Below, piece by piece: positions 10,531-22,859 of a DNA stretch of 64,000 bases; positions within the stretch are counted from its first letter, which is position 1; each line of letters opens with the position of its first letter. The notes under the pieces were generated by a model. The model was not told where the DNA came from. It did not search any database and saw only the letters and a program-made list of their open reading frames with translations. The position numbers were made by a program, and so were the translations under genes. Origin of the DNA: Nemertoderma westbladi (Eukaryota; Xenacoelomorpha; Nemertodermatida; Nemertodermatidae); the NCBI GenBank assembly GCA_032718475.1, contig JAUCBJ010002315.1, forward strand, positions 1-64,000, written 5' to 3'.

Positions 10531-13500
10531 GTGAGTTCATAAATACAGTATTGTGTGAGTCTATAAAGTAAAGTAAAGGGATTTTTTATAGCTGGGTTGC
10601 AACAAATTTAGGTCTTATTTAATTCTTATTTAATTCGGTTACTTAATAAAGGAATTAAATATAACGCAGTCCTTTTTAATTAACGGTACATTTAATACGG
10701 TTCATAACTGTGACAATGCAATTAACGGTGAGCTTATATAAGTATACTGTAGCGTACAGTATATAATATTTCAATGTATTATTTTTGGGATGAAAAAGCA
10801 TTGGTCTGAAGCTGAACATTTTACAAGAATAGGGAATATGTTACGTGTCCTGTTTGATATGGGTAAATAGGGGTCTAACTCATTATATTCTAAATGGTGA
10901 ATATATGGTGAATTTTAACATCCTCACAACCTTAACAAATTCCAAAAATTCCAGCTCGAAAATAATTGAGCAGGAAAATCACCACAAAGAAAAAAATTGG
11001 CTTCATAGTTTATGTGAATTTTGACCATCTCATGGATTTTAATCTCGGGTTTATTTGGTCTATCAGGCGCTGTTTAAAAATATCCCTAACCGCCGAATTC
11101 GACCGTCGTCTAGTTACTAAGTTACCGGTAGTTATTCCATCACACTTTAAGGCAGGGACCTTACGCTAAACAACATTGACCCAGATTCAAGTAGTCAAAT
11201 AATGGCGCACATTGGCCAGTTTATCAGCAATAAAGTAATATAGCGGCACTGTATAATTAATCATCTGTGTAGTAGGGTTTTGTATGTAGTAGGGTGTTTT
11301 CCCAACATTTTATATCACTTCTATAACACGATAGATGTGTGGGAACTGTAATTGGTATATAATTATATGTAGTTTATATGGTATAGTTCTAATCAAATCA
11401 TTGAGTACATATTACACGCTACACGGTCATCGCTATACTAAGCTATTCTATACCATTAAACAGATGGAGTTTTAGCACCGACACGCAGGTAAAGAGAGTC
11501 GGGATCCCATATGGGAACCTCCTCTGTACTCCAACCATGTTGCCTCCAATTAAATGATTTAGTTTTATAGGTCTTATTCAGGGATTACAGCGGGTGTCTT
11601 TTGATGTGAAGGAATTTAATTGCATGTCTATATGGCCGATGTCTAAGTTAAACACACACTGGTATCTGGTAAACCTAACAACTCTTTTAATTATTACCAG
11701 CTGCATAATTAGTTCAATCCCTGTCTGCGCTGAGAAACAACCAATGAACAGATTTCAGCATTTCACTTTTAGCTGGAGCTGCACTTATTTAATTAATTAA
11801 CCCCTACACATTCGCTAGTAATGTAGTTCAATCCCATAAGCTCTTTTAATCGATGATAAACCAAAATAACAAACATGTTTACCGGTATAGTTAGTTAGCT
11901 GTTCATTTTTTTTCAACTAATTTGAGACTGTGTGTGATAATATGTGTATACGGATGTATCGTGTATATATATGTGCACTCCTACAATTTGTTGTATCGTG
12001 AAAAGACGAGCACATGGGGGTGTCGGAGGTTAAATGGAACTGTAACCCGATCCGAATCTCGATTCGAGACCGGTTGAATGGGAAACCGCCGATGTGAATG
12101 TATAACTGTTATAACTGATTGGAATTCCGAGAGTGATGCAGCCACTATGGTAGTTAGACAATTTTTGACTTTTTTAGCAAGTCTATTTACTGCACATAAG
12201 TCCAGGGTTAGGGCTTTCTTCACCTCTGCCGCAAGTTCTATAAATCTATTTAATAACACAATGAAACACTCGTTCCCGCAATCCCCGCTACGCCAGTTCA
12301 GATTACTGGAACCCAACCCCCCCCCCCCCCCCCCCCCCCCCCCCACTCCCCATCAATGTTTGTATATTCAATGAATAAAATTTGTGATTAGCGCAATAGG
12401 CATCAGTTCTCGTAAAATTTAATATCATCTGTCGATTTCACTATTCTGCTTTGTGGGAAGTTACCCAGCGGCACAGACACGCTTCTTGTGCTCTCAATTA
12501 ATGAAGTGCACCAAAGGTGCTATAAATACCAGTTAAAGTCGTCGTCTTTCTTTCTTTCTTTCGTCTTGTTCGGTCTTTTGATGTGACGTTTAATGCCATA
12601 CGGATTTAAATTAATGTTGTTTAGTGAAGCGAATATAACTAAACAATACGATATTGCGGGAGCTTTATTTGCCAGTGTTTTATATAACATAAAACCTGCG
12701 TTATAACCAATTCGATAGTAGATAATTATCTCCCAGTAATAAAATAATATATCTTTAATTGCTTCTCAAGGGACTCGGGCACCCCAAAAATTAATATCAG
12801 TCTGAAAAAACAATTCAAAATAAGTATTAAGTGCCATAATTATTTAGTGAAGGGTGTTTTTTTCTATGTTAGAATAAAATATTTTTGAAGCTTTATATAC
12901 GATTTCGAAACCGTAGTACCGTCATCGGTATCGGTATTCATATCACCGGACTCCACCATTGGAACTGGATCCCGAATACCGAAGGGGATGGAGCCTGTTA
13001 CTATGGTGATAGTAAAGTAAAAAACTGAAGTCAAGAATAAGCAGCTATGTAATAGTAATTTTACAGATTTTATAACTGAGTTTGTGTGGGCCAGCCGCCC
13101 AATTCGCATATCGTTCACATCCAAAACCAAAAATTATATCATTTATCAAATCCTACACACATACAAATAATTAATTTCCATTTAATTTCCAAAAAATTAT
13201 AGGAGATTCACCATTACTCTCATAATAATAGAACATAAAATGGACACCTACAAAGGGAGACACCGCCGGGAGTACTGAGACCCACCACAGAGATACTAAA
13301 CATGTCTGCTGAAGCGAAAATCATTTAGTTACATTTCTACACATATTGGAGTTGTGAATATTTCTGTACGGAGCACAACTTTCCCACAAATATCCCGACC
13401 CGCTATGTATCAAAGAAAATGTCTACCCATGGGTGACGTAGGCACTCCCACCAGCACAAGTAAACCTCTTAAAATATTAAATTAATCGGCTGTTTTAGCC

Positions 13501-16500
13501 TGTAGTTACATGTAAAGGGCGCCGCTGTTAGAGAGAGAGGGGGGATACCTGAGTTGGGACAAATTCGGGGCCAAAACCCCGGCAAAGTTACCCCGTAGTT
13601 CAATGGGAATACACCGCCATGCGGTTACCGTATAGAGAGCGCTAAGCGTGACCAGCTCCTGGCTACAGGTACGCAAGGGGATATGTTTGGGGGGGGGGGG
13701 GGGGGGGGGGGGGGTAGGTAGCGGTGAAGTGCCTTTGAAACACCGGGTGGGCCCCTCAAAGAACACTTCGATATAGATGGCCCTCCAGAAACGGCATCTT
13801 TTGTTTGCCCACACATCGCACGAAGGGCCTTTCTTGAGCTAATAGGATTACGTACTATACCTGTAACTTTTTCCCATGTTTATTTGTGACACCTATGTGA
13901 TCTGGTTAGGGTGGGATGACAGCGTCTCGAACATCATAAATCAATATGCATTACAATTGCTAATGGGTGTTTTATAGTTATCCAATGCAAACGACGCCGT
14001 TTTACACTTATTTATTATTCTTGGCTAGCTGTAAACTATATAGTGTATGGGAATTTGATCAGGAAATTTTATTAATTAATCTACATCTACACACTATTGT
14101 AAAGTAAATAAAATAGGCCCTGTTTCATTTAACGCTCTTCGGCTGGTCTTGATATCTTTTTTTTACCGAGCGAGCAAGATCGATAAACTAGATTGAGGAG
14201 AAGAAGGTACATAAAGTAGTATATTTCACTGGTCAGCAGCTGTAAAGCCTTGCTCTAACGCATCGGTATAGTTTTGTTAAATTAAGTTAATTTAATTTAC
14301 CGCTGGCCTTATAGGCGAGCGATAAATTATCAACATATGACCATTAAAATCAAAATGGCAGTGTGCTGCTTAGCAAATTATAGGGTAGACCAAGTCATGT
14401 TCGTATCCTAAGCCAACTCTTACCCCAATAATGCAAAGCAATGTTAGCCAGTTGCTGCCTAACGTTAAATCAACGACTTTCAAGTCTCGACGTTACCGAC
14501 AAGTATTTTCAAGGAATTGGTTTGTATTTGCGGTTTACTTTGATGTGGCCGCGCTATACCCATTGTGAGATGGTGTTTAATTGACAACCATGTCGTATTT
14601 TCGTGCCGCGCTATACTTTGTTATAGTTCTATAGTCTACATCGATATTATAGGGTGGCCTATTAGTATATATGTTGCTCTTACACTTTAATTTTAAAATA
14701 CTTACAGTACTTCCACTTTTAGTGGAGTTTGATATTATAGCGATTATAAAACGAAAATACAACTGATCGATGGATTTCGCAAAGACAATCTGTAAAATAA
14801 TCTATTGTGATGAAAATAATTGTTTTGTATAAAAATATTATTATTAGGATTATATTTATAAATTTTTTGCCAAAAACCGATAAACGTTAATTAACTTAAA
14901 TGTTAATGTCCAACCGGCTGTAAATATCCACTGAGTTATTAAGATGATGACATTAGTGGAATAATGACATAATAATGACATAAGTCAAAATAATAATGAC
15001 AGCATAATGACATAAGAAGTAAAGTGTGTGTTTTTTTTGTCAAGCCACATTGTTTGCCATCGAACCAGCAGGACCAATTACAATTTTATTTTTTTTGTAA
15101 GTCCTCTTTTATTAAAGAAAACGTCCAATGTGACATTGTACAAACCGCAATATATCGCTTTGTACACTTTCTGTGTACACCACATTTTCGGTGTCACTCG
15201 GTTATATCCCGAATTGAACTAGCGTGAAATACCGTGTACTTTATTAGAATATAATTTTATACTGCGAAGTTAATATTAAATGGAGATATGGGGACAATGC
15301 GCGTGTGGCGAGTCACAATATCAGTGATCGTTAGCACTCCGTTAAGTAGGGGCTAAATATAAATAGGGATTGTCTGTCTGTCCGTCCGCCTTGTCCGTCT
15401 GTCCGACCGTCACGGCGTCCGTTTGCTAATATCTCAGCATCATCCCAGGCGCATTTATTTGGTATGTGTTTAGAAGACGAAAAGTTTTGAAAGCTTAGAA
15501 AATTATCGCGAACTTCACGTAGTGGAGTTCGCGCACTTCGCATTATCCTGATCAGAGTTTTTATACTTGACAATCGCCAATTTGAACCAAATTAAAACCT
15601 GTATGTAAAGATTGGCCCAAAACAAAGTGTAATATATATGAATGTAAAAAGAATATAATATTAGACCTTATACATCATTAGCTTTATAATAACAAAAGAG
15701 CACATTTTTACGAAAAGTTGTTAAGAATATAAATTCTTACAGCAAGTGGCAAATAAATATATTGTGAGGCGCGGCTCACATATTGTTTCAGTATCATGTT
15801 TGAGGGCCATCATCCTGCCTCACACGGGAGACTTTCTTGGGAAATTTTCTATAGCTACATTTTTTGAGCTAAACTGGTGTGAGGGAGGCCTGCTACATGT
15901 GCTACAGGCGGCTGTGTATCAAAGATGAGGAGGGGGGATTTAGACTTACTATGTTAAATTATCAAAATTATGCTGTGAGGCCACCCCCCCCCCCCCCCCC
16001 CCCCCCAGTCATGTAGTTTGCTCACTAAACTATACGAACCAATTCATTACTAAAAGGCTAAAAAATATCATAAAAATCTGGCATTTTGCTGAATCGATTA
16101 TCTTTCACCCCTTCAATCGCCAATTATAAGTAATTACGTCCTATAATTAGCTGTTATAAACAGGGGGGATAAAAAGTAACGAAATGCAGACGCCATTCCT
16201 AAACAAGGTCCATAAAACCTTTTAGGGACTATTTATAATTCATGTCTCAATCAAAGCAACAGCGAAGATACACAACATGAATAGATTCAAATTATAAAAC
16301 GATTCTATATGGACCTTTAGTAATGAGATACTATATAATTTAATTTGTATATTTGGGACACTGTTTTATATGGTTCGCATATTGAATGCGCAAACAACCG
16401 CCGTTTCAGGTTTCAAATACAAAGACAGAACTTAATCATAGGTTTCCGATACGAGCACCTGCACTGGCGGTTGTAATGCCGCCACCCTGTAGGACAGTAT

Positions 16501-19500
16501 CATGATTATTTGAGTCATCTATCAGGAAGCCAGTAGCGTGCAGCATGAATTACATCCTTTCAATATTAAACAATTCCCTCTCGGCAGCAATCATATACCA
16601 TATCAAATATTAAACAGACAATTTTGAAAAAGTTTCCCATAAATAGCTAGCGTTGCGCCACCCAAAGCTAATGATGGGTATGTGGCGTAAATTATTGATT
16701 TGTAATTAATTCATAATCAAAGCTTCGGTTGTGTATAGCTCCGGGTAGGATGTATCTATCTACAAAGGATCACTGGCGGTTTCTACGAACGTTGGCTTGG
16801 ATCCTATATATCGGTTACCTAAGCCTAAGAGTAAAGACTGTGCAACCGCCCACACCCCGCAATGCGTGCGCACGTGAGCGTAGTTTAACGCAGGCAACGC
16901 CCACCCCCCATTCAACTAATATATAACCCGTTATAATTTACACTACATTAATCTTTATAAAACGTAATCCAACTTTAGGGAGCTTTAAACTTTCGTAATG
17001 TTCTTGTTATCAAGTGGAATGTAAAATGGAATTTCACGGGTAGCGTGCAGCGGTAATTATTATATCACGATAACAAAATATACCTTTACCACTGCATTAC
17101 CATTTTACTTCAAGACTTACAATCTAGCATCATAGATTTGAAAGATCGCGGATCTACTGAATTTCGCTCTTTGTGTTGTAAAAAGTAAAGTTGTAAAAAC
17201 AATTACTACCCGCCGTATAAAGTTATACATTATGCACTCCTACCAAAGGAGTTCCATTTTCGAATAAATAATTGCAAAGTGAGATTTATTGTTTAAATTG
17301 ACTGTAGTTGACAGTGAAAAATATCTGAATTGATAGTAAAAGACACTTGGATTGGAAGCTAGCCATTCGAAAATGATCCCGCTTCAGGGAAGGTAGGCCT
17401 ATAGTTGTTATTTTGTTTAGAGAGTATACCGGTACCTTTACTAGTAGGTAGGTACTGGACGCAAACCCCATCGCGGCGAATTAATATATCAATGTTAAAT
17501 TAAATACCAATTTAGGGAAAGGAGCAGGATACAGTGACACGTTATTCTAACCAAAACAATAAATAAGTCAATATGACAGGTATGAATTTTATTTTTAGGA
17601 TTAAACAGCTTTCGAGTGATATATGCGTCGAATTTCCCCTGGAGGGAGATGGATTCATTTTGATTGCGTCAAAAGTCCCCCCCCCCTATCTGTAAAATTT
17701 GGCCTACACTATTGAATTTAATTTACTTTTCATGAGTGATTGTATCACTCGTATCAATTAGTTTGGCAAGGCTGCTAAATTACATTATAATTGTATTTGC
17801 ACTGAAGGACCTTAGCTTAGCAATGTGCTTCTAAGCACTGCGGCCATAAACCTGAGGTTAATTTAGGGGCGCCTTGCACTTCGGTGAGCGGTAAGGGATG
17901 TTCCGGAACAATGGCCATAATTTAGATGCCAAATTATCAAATTGCCAGTCACTATTCTCAGACAGATATATTTCACAAATGTACAATAGATAAATTAGTA
18001 GGCTATTGGGCCCTTAGGATCAATGGCGTGTCAAAAATTAGTTGGTTCTACAAGTTGTAAAGGATTGGGGCAAATTTTGAGTGAGCTTGAAGTTAATTGT
18101 TTAAGTTTGAATTTGAGTTAGATGATTAAGGTAGGATTTGAATGGAGTTATAATTTGAGTAAGTTTGGGAGTTATGACAAATTCTGCAGCAACTATCTGA
18201 TAGTGGATATATAATATGTATTATGTGAGAAAGACTATACATTTTATGGAGACGACATACAGTTAGGCTTCCCTATACTGCAGTCTGCAGTCTTAGCGGT
18301 GCATAAATTATTGTGGAGGTAAGTAGCTGAGGGAGGACCATTTGTAATAAGAATTGTCTAAAATGAAGAAGGCTGGGTGACACCATGTGTAACTTACTGC
18401 CGTGCATTTCTATTGTGTTTCTTCAGTTATCTACCGGTTAACTCGCACTGGCCACATGGCGGATCGCATCACAGTTTTACATAATTTAATGTTCCGGTCC
18501 TTCGTACAATGTTAATCCTCAATAAAACGATTATCGTTTATCTAAGGGTATACCAATTCTACCAGATGTCCTGTAAAAACTTATCTTCGGCAATACTCAT
18601 GTTCATTACAAGTTTATAGAAATATATACAGCATTGTAGTTATGTAAATGGACTTATATGGAAATATTAACAAATATAGCTTGTTTATTACTCTTCAGCA
18701 TCACTCCTATACTTACGTAATTTGACGGTATCATATTTACTTACTGTACTAATATTGCGTCAATAAACACAGCTAATACCAATAAATTTCCCCATAAAAA
18801 TCATACTATTAGAAGGAAATAGGGGGAGCTGGTTACAGTGACACGTTATTTTATACAAAACAATAAACAAAAGTCAATTGACAGTTTAATGAATGAAGTT
18901 TAATGATACTGTGTTTGAATTTTGTTATAAAATTTACAGCACCGTAAAATTTATATCAATTGTTTTCGCAGGGAAAACGAGAACAAAAGACAAATACCGA
19001 GTTGTATATTCGGACAGACAGCGAGCGGAGTTGGAGAGCGAGTTTCGGTGCAACCAGTACATAACGATAAAACGGAAAACGGAGCTGGCGGGGATGGTTG
19101 GATTGTCTGAGAGACAGGTACGGTACGGGAGACACGGCGGGCCTACGGGCACGGAACAGTACACGGTACACAACAGATCTGCCTTTTTATTTCTTTCACT
19201 TTCGCAAACCATAATTACAGAAATTCAATAGTGCCTATTCATAGTGATCTCTACTTTAGTATAGATCGATATGGGCGGGCCTAGTCTACTGTAAGTCTTT
19301 ATGTCAATAAACCGCAATGCAGTTGCAGTAGCAAAATATAGGGTAGATGTCCGGTATGTCAATGTTTTAGTCATAGTTCGCAGTTCGGCATCTTTGCTGA
19401 TAGTTTTAGTTTTCTAGTTAGGTTTAGCGGCATTTAATTAAAATTAAAACTATAATTAAAACTTTCATGTAAAGAACTAAAGAACCATAACTCATCAGAC

Positions 19501-19666
19501 ATTTTTCTCCTTGCGAACATCGTACTGTTGCTGTACGCGTACCGTACAAAAAGTATTCAAGATTACAACTTAAATTCGATTGCATTTTTAGGTCAAAATT
19601 TGGTTCCAAAACAGAAGAGCAAAAGAACGTAAAGTAGCGAGGAAATATACGATTGGAGGGAAGTAA
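9816..19666 (+). CDS. Caudal-type (Cdx) ParaHox homeodomain transcription factor, 3 coding exons, 311 aa
   Basis: Coding exons 9816-10530, 18972-19117 and 19592-19666 (715+146+75 nt) join in frame with GT-AG introns. Residues 1-238 are Ser/Pro/Tyr-rich, with a [13 protein letters not shown]-type repeat around residues 95-130. [14 protein letters not shown] arm then leads into the homeodomain (about 244-303). The homeodomain has L16, F20, W48, F49, N51 and R53, and helix 3 reads [14 protein letters not shown], the Caudal-family signature. An intron splits it between positions 44 and 45, a known Cdx intron site. Cdx proteins are nuclear regulators of posterior axis and gut identity. The start is the first ATG after an in-frame TAA at 9783. 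Oddities: only 8 residues follow the homeodomain, helices 1-2 are divergent ([20 protein letters not shown]), and I see no clear YPWM-like hexapeptide. Confidence 0.93.
17454..17690 (+). mobile_element. MITE with GGACGCAA termini, copy 2, in Cdx intron 1
   Basis: It runs from ACTGGACGCAAACCCCAT to ATTGCGTCAAAAGTCCCC followed by CCCCTATCTG. Ends and interior (GGAAAGGAGCAGGATACAG, then AACCAAAACAATAAA) match copy 1 at 6380-6660, in the opposite orientation. The similarity runs over almost the whole element with small indels, so both derive from one family. Confidence 0.7.
18815..18885 (+). mobile_element. partial copy of the GGACGCAA MITE interior
   Basis: AGGGGGAGCTGGTTACAGTG, then ACACGTTATT and AAAACAATAAACAAA, match the middle of the elements at 6380-6660 and 17454-17690. 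The ends are missing. It lies less than 100 bp before the acceptor of Cdx exon 2. Confidence 0.5.
18972..19117 (+). CDS. Cdx: Cdx coding exon 2 (homeodomain positions 1-44)
   Basis: The acceptor TTTTCGCAG precedes GGAAAACGAGAAC; the donor is GAGACAG|GTACGG. It completes codon 239 (Gly) and encodes [17 protein letters not shown] through LSERQ. Confidence 0.95.
19118..19591 (+). other. Cdx intron 2 (474 bp)
   Basis: A phase-0 intron between homeodomain residues Q44 and V45, from GTACGG to TGCATTTTTAG. No other feature seen. Confidence 0.85.
19592..19666 (+). CDS. Cdx: Cdx coding exon 3 (recognition helix and stop)
   Basis: Begins GTCAAAATTTGGTTCC after TTTTTAG and encodes [14 protein letters not shown] followed by [10 protein letters not shown] and TAA. 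It is too short for a usual ORF scan; found by searching for the missing third helix. Confidence 0.95.
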   Translation, partial: VKIWFQNRRAKERKVARKYTIGGK

Positions 19667-20050
19667 TGATGTTTGCGGTGGTGTTTATGAGTCTTCACTC
19701 ACGGAATAACAGACATGATTATTTGCAATTATACAACCTGCTGCAGTTTTATAAGACTCTTTGTCGAGAGAGCTTTATTTACAAATAGATTTTAGTGGTG
19801 GGTATTAACTACAAGTAATAGGCCAAATTACATAGAAGGTAAACAGCAGAAGTAGAAATAACTAAACAGCTACTTCATCTTATTGATGTATTGTTCTAAC
19901 TGACTGGCTTTTGTTATAATTTTCCTTTTTAGCCACTATATTATCTATTTTTTGTCTAATGTTTGTATTCCGTAACTTTAACATTTTATATTGTAACTAC
20001 TGTACTGTAGTCATTTGGTTTATTAATAAAGTAGCTGCAATTTGTCAATC
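19667..20050 (+). terminator. Cdx 3' UTR and poly(A) signal
   Basis: AATAAA at 20025-20030 is the first canonical signal after the stop codon. It is followed by a T/G-rich stretch (TGCATGTCTTGTTGC), giving a 3' UTR of about 380 nt. Confidence 0.55.
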
Positions 20051-21128
20051 TTATATGGAGTGACTGCATGTCTTGTTGCTTTATGTCCATAACATATCCG
20101 GACAAAAAGAAACATAACTAAGACTTTGATAAATATTGTTTACTGGCGTTGGGCCTTTAGTTATTCATAAAAAACGGAACTTTGAAAACGCAGGAAAATA
20201 TATTAATAAAATTATTACATTATCACAACCTATTTACTACCGTGCGGCTGTTACTAGATTTCGAATATCCAACCTGTACCGCTATTATATAGTCTGCTAT
20301 AATATGTAAAATTATCATAACTTTAAAGTGTAGTATTATATTTTAATACATGTAAAATTTCCAATGTAAATCAGTTTATTGTGTGGTCTGATTAATTCTG
20401 TGAACTTTTCCTATGATAACTAGGTATGAATCATTTTCATTATTGATTTCGATTAAGTTGTTTTTAACCTGAAGATACTAAACTTACTGTAAACTGCAAG
20501 AACTTATGTAACCAATGATATTGAAATTGTTTGATAATTAATTTTCTCACTTAGTTTCTTAATAGATGTTAATATATTTACGTCTGTAATATTTCAACAT
20601 ACTTTCAGTTGATTCATAATAACATCTATTCCACGATATGACTATTTAAGAGTTACAGCACCAATCTTAAAGCATATTGTTAACTACATTAAATACAGTT
20701 AGGTTAATAAGTTACATTTATACTGTATTAGAAACCAATAAGTCATAACCCGAAAAGCAACAAACAACGCCAGCCAACACAAGCAATGATACATACAAGT
20801 AAACGGTATATGGAACTTAACTCGAGTCTGCCGAAGTAAAAAGGTAATGTTAATGGAACTCAACTCGAGTCTGCTGTTTGAATTTGTAAAATGAGTTTAC
20901 CAAAACACGTTAGGCGATGGCCGAGCTCATACTGATCGCAGTAACAAGGTGAGGGGCCCCAAGCCGTCAAACAAGGTTCACTGAAAATACTTCTCCGTTG
21001 CTATCCAAGGATACGATTAGCATTGTCAGCAAGAAGTTATTCTTCTTGTATTCTCCCGGGAGCGGGAAGGTACAGAAAGTTTACAGGATATCATGGGGGA
21101 CGTGGTTGCTGAACCTAGACTGCTGGTA
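20051..21128. other. intergenic AT-rich DNA between convergent genes
   Basis: No supported gene. Two copies of AACTCGAGTCTGC (about 20819-20831 and 20863-20875), with related flanks, form a small direct duplication. Confidence 0.5.
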
Positions 21129-21580
21129 GGGGCCGTGCACAAATGATGTCACGCTTTTTTTTTGATGAATTTCGAGCCCCCCCCCCCCCCCCCTCTGTCA
21201 CAATAAGACACCCCACATATTCACTCCCATCGGAATGAGGGAACATCTGCGAGTTTCGACATCAATCACCGGAAGTGCACCAGGTATACTATCGACTACT
21301 GTTCCACTTCCTGGGTCTAACTCTACCTCGTCCTTATCTACCCAGTCAATGTGGTGTTCTTCATCTTTATCGCCACTTAGAATTAACATTAGAATCACCT
21401 CGATTCGCGATTACTTGAATAGATTTTACTTTGGCTGTTGACGTCGGTGTATGTAATTTATTTGTTCACCAAAGTGCTATTGTGACTTCACAAGTATCAC
21501 CCCCTCCCCCACGTTTACAAATTGTCACAAAATTGCAACCCCCCCCCCCCCTCGACCGTGATATCATTTGTGCACGGCCA
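21129..21580. mobile_element. MITE-like element with GGCCGTGCACAAATGAT termini
   Basis: The left end GGCCGTGCACAAATGATGTC and the right end (the reverse complement reads GGCCGTGCACAAATGATATC) are inverted over about 24 bp. Each is followed inward by a C-run in the same relative position and a TGTCACAA box. The interior has a 66-aa minus-strand open frame (21398-21198) rich in acidic residues that I cannot assign. The target duplication is not clear. Confidence 0.65.
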
Positions 21581-21738
21581 CATATCCAAATATATTATGA
21601 AACAAACAAGATTTAAAGATGAGTGAAAGATGTCTGTTGATCCATATGGTAATTCTTCTTTGCGGCTCTCAAATCACTCAGAAAAGCAATAGGAAATAAA
21701 TATTGTGAACCTAGGTCTATTTAATGTTCTATCACAAT

Positions 21739-22851
21739 CAAGGGTGTTGTTACGTTACGTTACGGTATCTTTTCAGGAATACCGTAGCTCAATATTTTTC
21801 CGTAACGAAAACCGTAAAGTAATAGCTTTTTCAATACCGTAACGTAATATTACTGTATATTTTTTCCGTAAACCGTAACGTAATAACGTAATATTTGTTT
21901 TATCTACCAAGCAATCATTTTGAACAAAAAAGTAAATCTTTCGACAAAAACTTTCACTTCCACTTGCACGTTCTAGCTAATTCAATATAAAGTTAATTGC
22001 TTTAATAGGTTTGTTTGTCTGTGAATACGGTCTTCTTATAGCCAGCTTCCTGGCTTCTCCAGTTATTTATGATGAAGTCCCCCTATCAATATTGCCAAAA
22101 GCTAATTCTACTCGCACTTCTTCAGTATAGGCTATCAGTATAGGCTAATTAACAAGTACAACAACACAAAAACAACATAAACTACATATTCTAAACTATG
22201 ACCTAAATAATAGTTGAGGAGGACTCGACAAATTAATCTGTTTAGAGTTCCAGCAACACTTAAAATTTGACCAATCTGAAGGCGACTAAATACAGAGTTC
22301 TAGAACACAATAAATCTCGTCCTGAGTTTCAACTCCCAAAGTTTCTGAGTTAATTTCAAGATTAATACATTCATAGTTTATTATGTGGGAAATAATAATA
22401 ACGTTTTATACCGGAGTTAAGGGAGTAACTGGAATACCGTCAGTACCGGTACCGTGGGTTTTGGTTCTTCACAGGAATACAGCATAATGATCAATAAATC
22501 GGGGAATTGAAAGTTATTTTTATGGTTACGTTAATTTGCAATTTAAAAACATAGAAACTATAATTTTCCGATTTTCAGACAAAATTAGGATGAAACTTTA
22601 AATATCTATTTGTGGTCCTATGGAATCTGAACCGGTTATTACGTTACGGTATTTTCGGTAATACGCAATTATTTTTTTCGAAATACAGTAACGTAACGTA
22701 ATTTGGAAATTATTCCGTATAATGTAATATCGTAACGTCAAAAGTTCAGTTTTTCAACCGCAACGTAACGTAATGCCGTAACGTAACGTAACGTAACGTA
22801 ACGTAACGTAACGTAACGTAACGTAACGTAACGTAACGTAAAACATCCTTG
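21739..22851. mobile_element. hAT-like non-autonomous transposon filled with ACGTA repeats
   Basis: The left end CAAGGGTGTTGTTACGTTAC matches the inverted right end CAAGGATGTTTTACGTTACG. Flanks ATCACAAT (21731-21738) and ATCACCAC (22852-22859) agree at 6 of 8 positions, fitting a decayed 8-bp target duplication typical of hAT elements. Both arms carry arrays of ACGTA/TACGT; on the right an almost perfect (ACGTA)n block covers about 22755-22840. There is no transposase open frame. Confidence 0.7.
22755..22840. repeat. (ACGTA)n pentanucleotide array
   Basis: Near-perfect tandem pentamers forming the right arm of the hAT-like element. Because CGTAA and TTACG units occur in inverse orientation in the left arm, the two arms could pair. 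Confidence 0.9.
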
Positions 22852-22859
22852 ATCACCAC

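Larger units (their letters stand above)
10531..18971 (+). other. Cdx intron 1 (8.4 kb)
   Basis: A phase-1 intron from GTGAGT to TTTTCGCAG. No additional credible exon was found. It holds poly(C) at 12317-12344, poly(G) at 13689-13714, poly(C) at 15984-16006, a short TTTC microsatellite (about 12547-12562), a MITE copy (17454-17690) and a partial related copy (about 18815-18885). A segment at 15285-15570 is rich in CTGTCCGTC words and may be another interspersed repeat. Regulatory elements are likely in so long a homeobox intron but cannot be picked out from one sequence. Confidence 0.8.

Noticed and set aside
12078-12374. 98-aa + frame and overlapping 121-aa - frame in Cdx intron 1
   Set aside because: Both depend on translating the 28-base C run, and neither shows a recognisable domain or splice context.
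13580-13660. tRNA-like segment (GTAGTTCAATGGGAATAC)
   Set aside because: No acceptor stem closure and no T-arm GGTTCGA box in the right place.
13506-13816. 102-aa minus-strand frame
   Set aside because: It translates through a 26-base G run into poly-Pro; flanks are non-repetitive but carry no known motif. Possibly an old repeat fragment, not a supportable gene.
18934-19212. Minus-strand frames over Cdx exon 2
   Set aside because: Antisense shadows of the homeodomain exon.
21198-21398. 66-aa minus-strand frame inside the inverted-repeat element
   Set aside because: Too short and without transposase motifs; noted under the element only.
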